In this document: positions 47,783 through 56,862 of the stretch, piece by piece | Layout: the number at the start of each line of letters is the position of its first letter | How positions within the stretch are numbered: the first letter of the stretch is position 1 | Assembly (NCBI GenBank): GCA_002049495.1 | Contig: LLYS01000002.1 | Coordinates: forward strand, 1 to 64,000 | Length of the DNA stretch: 64,000 bases | Source: Epsilonproteobacteria bacterium tcs-49 | Lineage (GTDB): Bacteria; Campylobacterota; Campylobacteria; Campylobacterales; Sulfurovaceae | Direction of reading: 5' to 3' | The notes under the pieces: model-generated | What the model was told of the DNA's origin: nothing | What the model saw: only the letters and a program-made list of their open reading frames with translations | The model's database searches: none | Translations under genes and position numbers: made by a program

Positions 47783-48009
47783 TGGCACTTAAGATCAAAA
47801 AAGGTGATAAGGTAGTTGTTATCGCCGGTGACGATAAGGGTAAAGAGGGGGAAGTACTCCAGGTTTTACCGAAGAAGGATGCGGTTGTCGTATCCGGATG
47901 CAAAACGGTAAAAAAGAGTGTTAAACCCACTGAGAAAAACCCCGAAGGCGGATATCAGGATAAAGAGATGCCTATTCATATATCAAATGTGAAGAAAGTA
48001 GAGGCGTAG
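47782..48009 (+). CDS. rplX: 50S ribosomal protein L24
   Basis: Assembly-initiating large-subunit protein with a KOW motif. The 75-residue product has [20 protein letters not shown] at the start and the conserved [18 protein letters not shown] at the end. This is a short L24, as in other Campylobacterota. Confidence 0.96.
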   Translation: MALKIKKGDKVVVIAGDDKGKEGEVLQVLPKKDAVVVSGCKTVKKSVKPTEKNPEGGYQDKEMPIHISNVKKVEA

Positions 48010-48011
48010 TG

Positions 48012-48551
48012 ATGAGTTTGAAGCAAAAATATAATGAACTTGTTCCCGCATTGAACGAAAAGTGCGGCGTAAAAAACGTAATGCAGACTCCAAGAGTTGA
48101 AAAAGTGGTTATCAGCGTGGGCGTCGGTGAGCTTGGCAAGGATAAAAAGATCCTCCAAAGCGTTGTGGACACCATCAGCCTCATCGCGGGGCAAAAAGCG
48201 CTCGTAACCGACGCTCGGAAAAGTATCGCGGGCTTTAAAGCCAGAGAGGGTATGCCAAGCGGTGTAAAAGTAACGCTAAGAGGTGCGAATATGTACAACT
48301 TCTTAGAAAAGCTTATCTCCATCGCGCTTCCCCGGGTAAAAGACTTCAGAGGCGTGTCTGCGAAAGGTTTTGACGGTAGAGGGAACTATAACTTTGGTCT
48401 TGACGAGCAGCTTATGTTCCCCGAAGTTGTGTACGACGACATCTTGGTTACACACGGTATGAATATCACGATAGTTACAAGCACTGAGGACGACAAAGAA
48501 GCTTATACCCTTCTTGAGATGCTTGGACTACCATTTGCAAAAGGAAGATAG
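48012..48551 (+). CDS. rplE: 50S ribosomal protein L5
   Basis: Binds 5S rRNA in the central protuberance. The 179-residue product starts [17 protein letters not shown] and contains [20 protein letters not shown] and the [19 protein letters not shown] signature. I take the ATG at 48012; the GTG just before it (48009) overlaps the rplX stop and could also be used. Confidence 0.97.
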   Translation: MSLKQKYNELVPALNEKCGVKNVMQTPRVEKVVISVGVGELGKDKKILQSVVDTISLIAGQKALVTDARKSIAGFKAREGMPSGVKVTLRGANMYNFLEKLISIALPRVKDFRGVSAKGFDGRGNYNFGLDEQLMFPEVVYDDILVTHGMNITIVTSTEDDKEAYTLLEMLGLPFAKGR

Positions 48552-48737
48552 ATGGCAAAAAAATCTATGATTGCAAAAGCAAAGAGAAAAGCAAAATTCT
48601 CCACAAGAGCATACACCAGATGTAGCATTTGTGGCAGACCTCACTCGGTGTACAGAGATTTTGGACTTTGCAGAGTTTGCTTGAGAAAAATGGCTAACGA
48701 GGGGAAGATCCCCGGTATGCGTAAAGCTAGCTGGTAA
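48552..48737 (+). CDS. rpsN: 30S ribosomal protein S14, zinc-binding type
   Basis: Short S14 (61 residues) of the zinc-ribbon class: CSIC and CRVC pairs (within RCSICGRPH and GLCRVCLRK) provide four ligands. The C-terminal [16 protein letters not shown] is typical. It begins immediately after the rplE stop codon. No zinc-free paralogue is in the window. Confidence 0.97.
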   Translation: MAKKSMIAKAKRKAKFSTRAYTRCSICGRPHSVYRDFGLCRVCLRKMANEGKIPGMRKASW

Positions 48738-48749
48738 GGAGTTTAGGAA

Positions 48750-49145
48750 ATGATGACAGATGTAGTAGCTGATTCACTAGCTAGAATTAAAAATGCGGCG
48801 AACAGAAGACTCGACACCACCGAGTTGATGTTTTCAAACACGGTTGAGTCTATTGTTAAGATTTTGATCGACAAAGGGTACCTTGAAAGTTACAAGATTA
48901 ACGAAAAAGGGAACATTAAAACGATTGCTACAACACTTAAGTATGATGATAACGGTAGAAGCCTTATTACAGAACTTAAGAAGATTTCAAAACCCGGTAG
49001 AAGAGTTTACAAGGGTGCAAAAGAGATCAAAAGTTTCAAAAACGGATACGGTTCGTATATCGTTTCTACCTCCAAAGGTGTTATGGCCAATGACGACGCG
49101 TACAAAAACAATGTAGGCGGCGAAGTACTTTGTAGTATCTGGTAA
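48750..49145 (+). CDS. rpsH: 30S ribosomal protein S8
   Basis: Binds 16S rRNA helix 21 and in E. coli controls the spc operon. The 131-residue product has VADSLARIKNAANRR, the SKPGRRVYKG segment and the C-terminal ISTSKGVM-like motif (here IVSTSKGVMANDDAYKNNVG). Two tandem ATG codons (48750, 48753) are possible; the second gives the canonical MTDVVAD. Confidence 0.97.
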   Translation: MMTDVVADSLARIKNAANRRLDTTELMFSNTVESIVKILIDKGYLESYKINEKGNIKTIATTLKYDDNGRSLITELKKISKPGRRVYKGAKEIKSFKNGYGSYIVSTSKGVMANDDAYKNNVGGEVLCSIW

Positions 49146-49157
49146 AGGATAAAGATA

Positions 49158-49697
49158 ATGTCTAGAATTGGTAAAAGACCTGTAACGATTGCAAAGGGAA
49201 TCGATTGCAAAGTTGAGGGAACGAAACTGATCGTAACAAAAGGAAAGATCACCGAAGAGCTTGAAACGCACGGCAGAGTCGGCATCAAAGCCGAAGAGGG
49301 CGTAGTGAATTTCGAACTCGTCGGTGACGACAAGCAGTCAAGATCCTACTGGGGAACGTACAGAGCACTGTTTGCAAACATCATCGAAGGGCTTGACAAA
49401 GGTTTCTCAAAATCTTTGGAGTTCAACGGTGTCGGTTACAGAGCACAGGTAAAGGGCAAAGTTTTGAACCTGCAGCTTGGGTATTCTCACGATATTAACT
49501 ATGATATCCCCGAGGGGATCGAGATCGCTGTTGAGAAAAACACGATCACTATCAAGGGACATAACAAGCAACAAGTCGGACAGGTTGCTGCTGAGATTAG
49601 AGAGATGAGACCGCCTGAGCCGTACAAAGGCAAAGGTATTAAGTACTCTGACGAAGTTATCGTCAGAAAAGCCGGTAAAGCAGCAGCAAGCAGTTAG
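49158..49697 (+). CDS. rplF: 50S ribosomal protein L6
   Basis: Large-subunit protein near the sarcin-ricin loop. The 179-residue product starts [19 protein letters not shown]. The tandem L6 fold is intact and ends with [24 protein letters not shown], the family signature. Confidence 0.98.
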   Translation: MSRIGKRPVTIAKGIDCKVEGTKLIVTKGKITEELETHGRVGIKAEEGVVNFELVGDDKQSRSYWGTYRALFANIIEGLDKGFSKSLEFNGVGYRAQVKGKVLNLQLGYSHDINYDIPEGIEIAVEKNTITIKGHNKQQVGQVAAEIREMRPPEPYKGKGIKYSDEVIVRKAGKAAASS

Positions 49698-49706
49698 GAG
49701 TAGGGA

Positions 49707-50063
49707 ATGAATAGAGCTATTCAAAAAAACAGAAGCATTAAAAGAGCACAGCGAAAAGCTAGAGTGCGAAAAAACATCACGGGAACGGAAGCAAAACCCA
49801 GAGTAAGCGTGTATAAGTCCAACAAGAACTTTACCGCGCAGGCTATCGATGATGTAAAAGGGCACACTCTAGCTGCGGTCGACGGTGCAAAGCTTGGGAA
49901 TAAAAACAGCGTAGAGGGTGTAACCGAAACGGCAAAAGCGTTCGCGGAAGCACTCAAGGCAAAAGAGATCACGGAAGTGGTATATGACCGTAACGGATAC
50001 CTTTACCACGGCGTGGTGAAAGCTTTTGCAGATGCACTCAGAGACAACGGCATTAAGCTATAA
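49707..50063 (+). CDS. rplR: 50S ribosomal protein L18
   Basis: Binds 5S rRNA. The 118-residue product has the basic N-terminus ([18 protein letters not shown]), [20 protein letters not shown] and the C-terminal [20 protein letters not shown] signature. Confidence 0.97.
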   Translation: MNRAIQKNRSIKRAQRKARVRKNITGTEAKPRVSVYKSNKNFTAQAIDDVKGHTLAAVDGAKLGNKNSVEGVTETAKAFAEALKAKEITEVVYDRNGYLYHGVVKAFADALRDNGIKL

Positions 50064-50073
50064 AGGGAAGTTG

Positions 50074-50517
50074 ATGGAAAGTATCAATAGAGAAGATTTT
50101 GAAGAAGTTGTAGTTGATATCGGTCGTGTTGTAAAAGTTGTAAAAGGCGGTAGAAACTTCCGTTTTACGGCTTTGGTTGTTGTTGGGAATAAAAACGGCA
50201 TGGTCGGTTTCGGTACCGGTAAAGCCAAAGAGGTTCCCGACGCGATGAGAAAAGCGACGGACGAAGCGTACAAAAACTTGGTAAACGTAAACTTGAAAGG
50301 AACGACGATCGCTCACGACATCGAGCACAAGTTCTGCTCAAGCAAGATCCTTTTGAAACCTGCCAGTGAGGGTACGGGGGTTATCGCGGGCGGTTCCGCA
50401 AGACCCGTAATCGAACTTGCCGGGATCAAAGATATCTTGACAAAGTCATTGGGTTCAAACAATCCGAACAACTTGGTTCGAGCGACGTTTGAAGCGCTAA
50501 CACGATTAAAGGGGTAA
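50074..50517 (+). CDS. rpsE: 30S ribosomal protein S5
   Basis: Decoding-fidelity protein. The 147-residue product has the N-terminal domain [20 protein letters not shown] and the C-terminal [19 protein letters not shown]. The open frame extends 16 codons upstream into rplR, but 50074 is chosen from the AAGGGAAG ribosome binding site and homology. The next gene, rplO, follows at once; no rpmD (L30) lies between. Confidence 0.97.
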   Translation: MESINREDFEEVVVDIGRVVKVVKGGRNFRFTALVVVGNKNGMVGFGTGKAKEVPDAMRKATDEAYKNLVNVNLKGTTIAHDIEHKFCSSKILLKPASEGTGVIAGGSARPVIELAGIKDILTKSLGSNNPNNLVRATFEALTRLKG

Positions 50518-50520
50518 GTG

Positions 50521-50922
50521 ATGGCATTACATAATTTACAGCCTGCACCCGGATCCATCTCCAACAGAAAAAGAGTTGGTAGAGGTGCCGGCAGCGGATG
50601 GGGAAAAACCTCAACCAGAGGACAAAAAGGGCAAAAGTCGCGAACGGGCTACAAAGTGAAGTTCGGTTTCGAGGGTGGCCAACAGCCGCTTCAGAAGCGA
50701 TTGCCTAAAATCGGTTTTACCTCCAAAAGAGTAAAACCCTACGTCATCAACGTAGAAAAAGTAACAGCGGTATGCGAGCTTGATGAGATCACGGTAGAAT
50801 CCATCAAAAGCGTACACAATATCAAAGGAAGCTTCAGCAAGATCAAGCTAATCGGTAAGGGAGCTAAAGATTTGGCTTCTAAAATCAAAGATAGCAACAT
50901 CGTTACAAGCGGACAAAAATAA
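50521..50922 (+). CDS. rplO: 50S ribosomal protein L15
   Basis: Late-assembly large-subunit protein. The 133-residue product has [20 protein letters not shown], the [21 protein letters not shown] signature and the C-terminal globular part. The ATG at 50521 is preferred over the GTG directly before it. The stop shares one base with the secY start (TAATG). Confidence 0.97.
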   Translation: MALHNLQPAPGSISNRKRVGRGAGSGWGKTSTRGQKGQKSRTGYKVKFGFEGGQQPLQKRLPKIGFTSKRVKPYVINVEKVTAVCELDEITVESIKSVHNIKGSFSKIKLIGKGAKDLASKIKDSNIVTSGQK

Positions 50923-52184
50923 TGAATAAAGCACTTACAACGAAGATCTTAATTACATTAGGATTTATTTTTGCTTACAGAGTACTGGCCTACGTGCCCG
51001 TACCTGGAGTAGATGTAAGTGTCATCAAAGACTTTTTTGACAGCAACGCCAGTAATGCACTGGGACTGGCAAATATGTTCAGCGGTAATGCCGTAGAGAG
51101 ACTCAGTATTATCTCTTTGGGGATTATGCCCTACATTACGGCCTCCATTATTATGGAGCTGCTTGCCGCAACCTTCCCGGCGCTCGGTCAAATGAAAAAA
51201 GAGCGCGACGGTATGCAAAAATATATGCAGATCATCCGTTACACCACCATTGTTATCACCGTTATTCAAGCGATCGGTGTATCCGTGGGGCTGCAGAGCC
51301 TTACCGGTAAATCCGGCCAAAGCGCGGTGATGATCGATCCCAATATGTTTATTCTGCTGGCCGTGATCTCCATGCTTGCGGGTACGATGCTGCTCATGTG
51401 GATCGGCGAACAGATTACGCAAAAGGGTATCGGTAACGGGATCAGTTTGATCATTTTTGCGGGTATCGTTTCGGGGATTCCAAGCGCGATCGGCGGCAGT
51501 GTAGACCTGCTTAACAGCGGCGAACTCAGCTTCCCGACCATGCTGGCGATCCTGGCGATCATTTTGCTTACCATCGGCTTTATCATCTACGTGGAACTGG
51601 GGGAGCGACGAATCCCAATCAGTTACCAAAAGAAGGTGATGATGCAAAACCAGAACAAAAGAGTGATGAACTATGTTCCCATCAAGGTGAACCTGGCGGG
51701 GGTTATCCCTCCCATTTTCGCCAGTGCGGTATTGATGTTCCCCTCTACCGTTTTGCAGGCAAGCGACAACCCGACCGTCCAGTTTATCGCGGATCTTTTG
51801 AACCCCAACGGGTATTTCTTTAACTTTTTGATGTTTATCTTCGTAATCTTCTTTGCGTACTTTTATGCATCGATCGTTTTCAGTGCAAAAGATATCGCCG
51901 ATAACCTGAAAAAACAGGGCGGTTTCATCCCCGGTGTTCGTGCGGGTGTGCATACAAAAGAGTTTATCAATGACACTGCAAGTAAGTTGACCCTTTTCGG
52001 TTCTATCTACCTGGGTCTCATCTCTACACTGCCCTGGGTACTGGTCAAGGGAATGGGCGTACCGTTTTATTTCGGCGGCACCGCCGTACTGATCGTAGTA
52101 CAGGTTGCTTTGGATACCATGCGAAAGGTTGAAGCGCAGATGTATATGAACAAATACGATAATATGGGATCGGTTGGTCTGTAA
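50922..52184 (+). CDS. secY: Protein translocase subunit SecY
   Basis: Central channel of the Sec translocon, working with SecE and SecG. The 420-residue protein has ten predicted membrane helices. The plug region has GIMPYITASIIMELL, the long cytoplasmic loop carries ERRIPISYQKKV, and GGTAVLIVVQVALDTMRKVEAQM is at the end, the SecY signatures. One-base overlaps with rplO and map show translational coupling. Confidence 0.98.
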   Translation: MNKALTTKILITLGFIFAYRVLAYVPVPGVDVSVIKDFFDSNASNALGLANMFSGNAVERLSIISLGIMPYITASIIMELLAATFPALGQMKKERDGMQKYMQIIRYTTIVITVIQAIGVSVGLQSLTGKSGQSAVMIDPNMFILLAVISMLAGTMLLMWIGEQITQKGIGNGISLIIFAGIVSGIPSAIGGSVDLLNSGELSFPTMLAILAIILLTIGFIIYVELGERRIPISYQKKVMMQNQNKRVMNYVPIKVNLAGVIPPIFASAVLMFPSTVLQASDNPTVQFIADLLNPNGYFFNFLMFIFVIFFAYFYASIVFSAKDIADNLKKQGGFIPGVRAGVHTKEFINDTASKLTLFGSIYLGLISTLPWVLVKGMGVPFYFGGTAVLIVVQVALDTMRKVEAQMYMNKYDNMGSVGL

Positions 52185-52945
52185 TGGCTATTTCGTTAAA
52201 AAGCAAAGATGAGATAGAGAAACTGCACCGAGCCAACGTTATCGTCGCCCAGACACTCCAGTACTTACAAGAGCAAACCAAGCCCGGCATCACGCTCAAA
52301 GAGCTCGACGCCATGGGCGAGGAGTTCATACGATCCAAGGGGGCAACGCCCTCTTTTAAGGGATTGTACGGCTTTACGGGCTCGGTTTGCACCTCCGTCA
52401 ACGAAGTCGTGATCCACGGCATCCCCACAGATTACGCTGTTCAAGAGGGTGACCTGCTCAGCCTCGATATCGGCACGAAGCTCGAGGGCTGGTGCGGCGA
52501 TGCGGCGGTGACGTACGGGGTAGGCGAGATCGGCACTACAGATCAAACCCTGATCGATTGTGCGAAGGGGGCGTTGGAACATGCTATCGAGATCATCAAG
52601 CCCGGCTTGCGCTTTAAAGAGCTCAGCCACGAGATCGAAAGCTATATTCACTCCAAAGGCTTCGTACCCCTGACCGGGTTTTGCGGACACGGGATCGGCA
52701 AGTCTCCCCACGAGGAGCCCGAGATCCCCAACTATTTGGAGCACGGCAGCCCCAAAAGCGGCCCCAAGATCAAAAACGGCATGGTATTCTGCCTCGAGCC
52801 GATGATCTGTCAAAAGTTGGGAACTCCCAAGATCTTGGAAGATGAGTGGTCGGTAGTGAGTGAGGACGGGTTAAGAACCAGTCATTACGAGCATACCGTA
52901 GCAGTAGTGGATAATAAAGCAAAGGTTTTATCTAAGGTTGAATAA
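52184..52945 (+). CDS. map: Methionine aminopeptidase, type I
   Basis: Removes the initiator methionine from nascent proteins. The 253-residue protein has the five metal ligands in order: two aspartates ([16 protein letters not shown]), a histidine ([12 protein letters not shown]), and two glutamates (CLEPMI and HYEHTVAV). Substrate-binding H and the GTGHG-like motif fit type I. It is coupled to secY (TAATG) and to infA (TAATG). Confidence 0.96.
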   Translation: MAISLKSKDEIEKLHRANVIVAQTLQYLQEQTKPGITLKELDAMGEEFIRSKGATPSFKGLYGFTGSVCTSVNEVVIHGIPTDYAVQEGDLLSLDIGTKLEGWCGDAAVTYGVGEIGTTDQTLIDCAKGALEHAIEIIKPGLRFKELSHEIESYIHSKGFVPLTGFCGHGIGKSPHEEPEIPNYLEHGSPKSGPKIKNGMVFCLEPMICQKLGTPKILEDEWSVVSEDGLRTSHYEHTVAVVDNKAKVLSKVE

Positions 52946-53163
52946 TGGCAAAAGATGATGTAATTGAGATTGACGGTGAAGTAACGGAAGCGTTGCCCAA
53001 TGCGATGTTTAAGGTAAAGCTTGACAACGGGCATACTATTTTGGCGCACCTTTCGGGAAAGATGCGGATGAACTATATCAAAATCCTTCCCGGAGACAAA
53101 GTGAAGATTGAACTGACTCCATACAGTTTGGATAAGGGACGAATCACCTTTAGATACAAGTAG
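52945..53163 (+). CDS. infA: Translation initiation factor IF-1
   Basis: OB-fold factor that binds the A site during initiation. The 72-residue protein has the canonical sequence pattern: [42 protein letters not shown] and the C-terminal [13 protein letters not shown]. Its last codons and stop form the 5' arm of a terminator hairpin. Confidence 0.98.
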   Translation: MAKDDVIEIDGEVTEALPNAMFKVKLDNGHTILAHLSGKMRMNYIKILPGDKVKIELTPYSLDKGRITFRYK

Positions 53164-53195
53164 AAAGCGGCACTAGCTTCTACTTGTATCTTTTA
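53154..53195 (+). terminator. Intrinsic terminator overlapping the infA stop codon
   Basis: ATACAAGTAGAAAGC (53154-53168) pairs with GCTTCTACTTGTAT (53176-53189): fourteen pairs with one bulged A, 7-base loop, followed by CTTTTAATTA. The stop codon of infA lies inside the 5' arm. It separates the S10-spc part from the alpha operon. Confidence 0.8.
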
Positions 53196-53219
53196 ATTAA
53201 GAATTAAGTAAAAATTTTA

Positions 53220-53225
53220 TATAAT
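53220..53225 (+). promoter_or_regulatory. Possible first promoter of the alpha operon (-10)
   Basis: TATAAT at 53220-53225, A/T-rich upstream, beginning 25 bases after the terminator. Transcripts from here would have a leader of over 200 nt. Confidence 0.35.
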
Positions 53226-53390
53226 TCGATCTCCCGATAAACTATGAGAAGAAGTTTTTAATAATGGACACCGATTATTAGAAATTTGGTTTTAACAATC
53301 TCAAAAAACCTTCGGGTACACGGTGTATCGGTCGCAATACATACATTTCCCCAATAATATATTGTGCTAAGTGCTTATGTATATGTGACG

Positions 53391-53413
53391 TATAATGTTC
53401 TGCCCTACGGCAG
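53391..53413 (+). promoter_or_regulatory. Probable promoter -10 and leader hairpin of the alpha operon
   Basis: TATAAT at 53391-53396, 57 bases before rpmJ, is followed at once by a small stem-loop CTGCC/GGCAG (about 53400-53413). The rest of the 290-bp gap shows several short inverted repeats but no gene. In other bacteria S4 autoregulates this operon through a leader structure; whether that applies here is open. Confidence 0.45.
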
Positions 53414-53452
53414 CAGCAGAAGTAACAGGGCCCTGCCCATATAGGAGATATT

Positions 53453-53566
53453 ATGAAAGTAAGAGCTTCAGTAAAGAAGATGTGTGATGACTGTAAAGTT
53501 ATCAAGCGTAAGGGTATCGTAAGAGTAATTTGTAAAAACCCGAAACATAAACAGAGACAAGGATAA
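53453..53566 (+). CDS. rpmJ: 50S ribosomal protein L36, zinc-binding type
   Basis: The smallest ribosomal protein here, 37 residues: [20 protein letters not shown] followed by [17 protein letters not shown]. The zinc ligands are C11, C14, C27 and H32. A TAGGAG ribosome binding site precedes the ATG. It is the first gene of the alpha operon and ends two bases before rpsM. Confidence 0.97.
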   Translation: MKVRASVKKMCDDCKVIKRKGIVRVICKNPKHKQRQG

Positions 53567-53568
53567 TC

Positions 53569-53931
53569 ATGGCTAGGATTGCAGGTGTTGATTTACCAAA
53601 GAAAAAAAGAGTAGAGTACGCGCTTACGTATATCTACGGAATCGGTTTGACCACGTCCAGAAAGATTTTGGATGCGACAAGTATCGATTACAACAAGAGA
53701 GTTCACGAGCTTAGCGAGTCTGAAGTAGCAGCGATCCGTAACGAGATTCAGGCAAGCCACATGGTAGAGGGTGATTTGAGAAAGAAAGTCGCTCTTGATA
53801 TCAAAGCGCTGATGAGCCTTGGAAACTACAGAGGATTGAGACACAGAAGAGGGTTACCCGTAAGAGGTCAAAAAACAAAAACCAATGCGAGAACTCGTAA
53901 AGGTAAAAAGAAAACAGTAGGTTCTGCGTAA
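53569..53931 (+). CDS. rpsM: 30S ribosomal protein S13
   Basis: Small-subunit head protein contacting the P-site tRNA and the L5 bridge. The 120-residue product starts [20 protein letters not shown] and has [20 protein letters not shown] near the C-terminus, followed by [13 protein letters not shown]. Confidence 0.98.
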   Translation: MARIAGVDLPKKKRVEYALTYIYGIGLTTSRKILDATSIDYNKRVHELSESEVAAIRNEIQASHMVEGDLRKKVALDIKALMSLGNYRGLRHRRGLPVRGQKTKTNARTRKGKKKTVGSA

Positions 53932-53945
53932 ACGAAAGGTAATTG

Positions 53946-54335
53946 ATGGCAAAAGCAAGAAAAACAAAAAAAAGAGTTAAAAAGAATATAGCTCAGGGTG
54001 TTGTTTATGTTGCAGCAACTTTTAACAACACGGTTATCACCGTAACCGACAACGCCGGAAACGTACTTGCGTGGAGCAGTGCGGGCGCACTTGGCTTCAA
54101 AGGGAGCAAGAAATCAACTCCGTTTGCTGCGCAGGAAGCTGTAGAGGACTGCATGGCAAAAGCGATGGAGCACGGGATCAAAGAGGTCGGTATCAAGGTA
54201 CAGGGACCGGGATCCGGTAGAGAGACTGCGGTTAAAGCAGTAGGCGCGATCGAGGGGATCAGAGTAACATCTTTGAAAGATATCACCCCATTACCGCACA
54301 ACGGTTGTAGACCTCCTAAAAGAAGAAGAGTATAA
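53946..54335 (+). CDS. rpsK: 30S ribosomal protein S11
   Basis: Platform protein near the E site. The product (129 residues from the ATG at 53946) has [20 protein letters not shown], the [12 protein letters not shown] signature and the C-terminal [17 protein letters not shown] one codon upstream is an unlikely alternative start. Confidence 0.98.
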   Translation: MAKARKTKKRVKKNIAQGVVYVAATFNNTVITVTDNAGNVLAWSSAGALGFKGSKKSTPFAAQEAVEDCMAKAMEHGIKEVGIKVQGPGSGRETAVKAVGAIEGIRVTSLKDITPLPHNGCRPPKRRRV

Positions 54336-54344
54336 GGATTTTTA

Positions 54345-54971
54345 ATGGCTAGATATAGAGGACCAGTAGAAAAAATTGAAAGAAGACTTGGTGTTGATCT
54401 AGGTTTAAAGGGAGAGCGAAGACTTGCGGGTAAAAGCGCATTTGAAAAAAGACCTTATGCTCCCGGACAACACGGTCAAAGACGTACAAAGATCAGTGAT
54501 TACGGACTTCAGCTAAGAGAGAAGCAAAAAGCGAAATATATGTACGGGATCAGCGAAAAGCAGATGGTACGTGCGTATAAAGAAGCGGATTCAAAAGACG
54601 GAAACACCGGTAACATCATGATCCAGCTTCTTGAGCAAAGACTTGACAACGTCGTATACAGAATGGGGTTTGCAAGTACGAGAAACTTCGCGAGACAGTT
54701 GACGACGCACGGGCACATCATGGTAGACGGCAAGCGTGTAAACGTTCCCTCCTTCAGAGTAAAGCCCGGACAGAAAGTGGAAGTCAAAGAGAAAAGCAAA
54801 AGCAACCCGCAGGTTGTTAGAGCACTTGAATTGACTGCTCAAACAGGTTTGGCCGAGTGGGTTGACGTGGATAAGGACAAAGTGTTCGGTATCTTCACGA
54901 GAATTCCAGAAAGAGAGGAAATCTCTATTCCGGTTGAGGAAAGATTGATCGTCGAGCTATACTCTAAATAA
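54345..54971 (+). CDS. rpsD: 30S ribosomal protein S4
   Basis: Primary 16S rRNA binder. The 208-residue product starts [16 protein letters not shown], lacking the zinc-binding cysteines of some S4 proteins. It has the S4 RNA-binding domain [20 protein letters not shown] and [17 protein letters not shown]. In several bacteria S4 represses its own operon. Confidence 0.98.
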   Translation: MARYRGPVEKIERRLGVDLGLKGERRLAGKSAFEKRPYAPGQHGQRRTKISDYGLQLREKQKAKYMYGISEKQMVRAYKEADSKDGNTGNIMIQLLEQRLDNVVYRMGFASTRNFARQLTTHGHIMVDGKRVNVPSFRVKPGQKVEVKEKSKSNPQVVRALELTAQTGLAEWVDVDKDKVFGIFTRIPEREEISIPVEERLIVELYSK

Positions 54972-54996
54972 TCTCTAAGATAAAAGGTGAACCCAT

Positions 54997-55998
54997 ATGA
55001 AAGCTATTAAAACATCACCATATATTCCAACGGAAGTTGAAATTAAAGAAGATGGAAAAAACAGAGCGATTGTCCAAGCGTATCCCTTCGAGTCGGGATA
55101 CGGAATTACCGTCGCTCACCCCTTAAGAAGACTTATCCTGGGAAGCAGCGTCGGATACGCTCCGGTGGCTGTGAAGATCGAGGGTGCGACACACGAATTC
55201 GATACCATCAGAGGTATGCACGAAGACGTGGCCGTCTTTATCCTGAATTTGAAAAATATCAGATTCAAGATCAAGGGGGATCTTGATACCATGACCTTAG
55301 AGTATAGCTTCAGCGGACAAAGAGAGGTTTGCGGTAACGATCTTGAAAACGAGCACGTCGAAGTGGTGAACCCCGAAGCGTTTTTGGCAAGCTTGAACGA
55401 GGATGCGCAGCTGAACTTCAGCGTCATCGTCAGCAAAGGGATGGGATACGTTCCCAGTGAAGAGCTTCGTGAGGAAACACCCAAAGACTACATCCCCGTA
55501 GACGCTTTCTTTACACCGGTTAAAAAAGCGAACTACAAGATCGAAAACGTTCTTGTGGAGGATAATCCCAACTACGAAAAAGTGGTTTTCGAAGTGGAAA
55601 CGGACGGCCAGATCGAGCCCTCCGCATCCATCGCCAACGCTTTGGAAGTGCTGCATAAGCAGATGTCGGTTTTCGGTAACGTACTCGATATCGATATCTC
55701 CAAGGCAAAATCGGAAGCTGAAGTGGATGAGAAAGTGCTTGAATTCTTGACCAAATCTTTGGATGAGCTGGATCTTACCGTTCGAAGCTTCAACTGTCTG
55801 GACAAAGCCGATATCAAATATATCGGTCAATTGGTGATGATGAACGAAGCGGAGCTTAAAGACGTGAAAAACCTCGGGAAGAAATCCCTGGACGAGATCA
55901 AGTCAAGATTGGAAGAGGTAGGCTATCCGGTGGAAGAGCGCCTGGATGAGAATGTAAGAAAAAGCTTGGTTAAAAAGCTAGAACAATTAAACGCGTAA
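54997..55998 (+). CDS. rpoA: DNA-directed RNA polymerase subunit alpha
   Basis: Assembly platform of RNA polymerase and target for activators. The 333-residue protein has the N-terminal dimerisation domain ([20 protein letters not shown]) and a flexible linker. The C-terminal domain (about 255-330) shows the helix-hairpin-helix [20 protein letters not shown] used for UP-element and activator contact. Sits between rpsD and rplQ as usual. Confidence 0.98.
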   Translation: MKAIKTSPYIPTEVEIKEDGKNRAIVQAYPFESGYGITVAHPLRRLILGSSVGYAPVAVKIEGATHEFDTIRGMHEDVAVFILNLKNIRFKIKGDLDTMTLEYSFSGQREVCGNDLENEHVEVVNPEAFLASLNEDAQLNFSVIVSKGMGYVPSEELREETPKDYIPVDAFFTPVKKANYKIENVLVEDNPNYEKVVFEVETDGQIEPSASIANALEVLHKQMSVFGNVLDIDISKAKSEAEVDEKVLEFLTKSLDELDLTVRSFNCLDKADIKYIGQLVMMNEAELKDVKNLGKKSLDEIKSRLEEVGYPVEERLDENVRKSLVKKLEQLNA

Positions 55999-56008
55999 AG
56001 GATATACA

Positions 56009-56359
56009 GTGAGACATAAGCACGGATACAGAAAATTAAATCGTAAGTCTCAGCATAGAGCGGCACTGCTTAAAAACCTTACTATTTCGCTGATTGAGCA
56101 CGGTAGAATCGAAACTACTCTGGCTAAGGCGAAAGAGCTCAGAGGTTTTGCTGAAAAACTTATCACGAAAGCCGGAAAGGGTGATTTCAACGCACACAGA
56201 GCGGTATTTGCCGTACTGCAGGACAAAGAGATCACAAATAAACTTGTAAACGAAGTGGCCCCCGAGTACAAAGAGCGTAACGGCGGCTACACGAGAGTGA
56301 TCAAAACCCGACAAAGAAGAGGCGACGCCTCTCCTATGGCGATTATCGAGCTCGTATAA
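56009..56359 (+). CDS. rplQ: 50S ribosomal protein L17
   Basis: Large-subunit protein at the tunnel exit. The 116-residue product starts [20 protein letters not shown] with a GTG start codon and contains the [16 protein letters not shown] signature. Last gene of the ribosomal cluster, followed by a terminator. Confidence 0.97.
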   Translation: MRHKHGYRKLNRKSQHRAALLKNLTISLIEHGRIETTLAKAKELRGFAEKLITKAGKGDFNAHRAVFAVLQDKEITNKLVNEVAPEYKERNGGYTRVIKTRQRRGDASPMAIIELV

Positions 56360-56369
56360 GCTCCTTTTG

Positions 56370-56394
56370 AAGCAGGGGGATTTTCCCTTTGCTT
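56370..56394 (+). terminator. Terminator of the alpha operon
   Basis: AAGCAGGGGGA (56370-56380) pairs with TCCCTTTGCTT (56384-56394), eleven pairs including two G-T, 3-base loop, starting 11 bases after the rplQ stop. Only a short T-rich tail follows. Confidence 0.65.
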
Positions 56395-56424
56395 TATCTA
56401 CTCAATTCCCTCTTTATAAAAACC

Positions 56425-56433
56425 TGATATAAT
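56425..56433 (+). promoter_or_regulatory. Extended -10 promoter for the thioesterase-DUF502-mscS operon
   Basis: TG-A-TATAAT at 56425-56433, 40 bases upstream of the ATG, identical to the elements at rimO and cosR. Confidence 0.55.
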
Positions 56434-56472
56434 TTTTCTTAACAACTATTTTATTTTCCCAAAAGGGCTTCT

Positions 56473-56862
56473 ATGTTCAAAGAGCAGTTTCAGCAAAAGG
56501 ACCGTTTGGCCAACTACCTGGGGATGGAGCTGGTAGCGGCAGAAGGCGGCAGGGCAGAGGCGCGCATGGCCGTAAACAGCCATCATCTCAACGGTGCGGA
56601 CGTGGTGCACGGCGGTGCTATCTTCTCCTTGGCGGATTTTGCTTTTGCGGCGGCGTCAAACAGCGAAGGAACCCTGTCGCTGGCGATCAATTGCAGCATC
56701 AACTTTACCAAAGCTGGTAAAGAGGGCGATACGCTTATCGCAAAGGCTTCCAAGCAGAGTGAAAGTGGTAAACTGGGCAGTTACCGCGTGGATGTGACAA
56801 ACGGCAGCGGGGAAACGGTGGCACTGTTTCAAGGCAGCGTTTATAAAAAGGGGCAGCGATGA
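56473..56862 (+). CDS. PaaI-type hotdog-fold thioesterase
   Basis: Acyl-CoA thioesterase-like protein of 129 residues. The hotdog-fold core includes the active-site segment NGADVVHGGAIFSLADFAFA, typical of PaaI-family enzymes with the catalytic HGG and a downstream aspartate. The substrate is not evident. It overlaps the DUF502 gene by 4 bp, the first of a three-gene unit with DUF502 and mscS. Confidence 0.85.
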   Translation: MFKEQFQQKDRLANYLGMELVAAEGGRAEARMAVNSHHLNGADVVHGGAIFSLADFAFAAASNSEGTLSLAINCSINFTKAGKEGDTLIAKASKQSESGKLGSYRVDVTNGSGETVALFQGSVYKKGQR

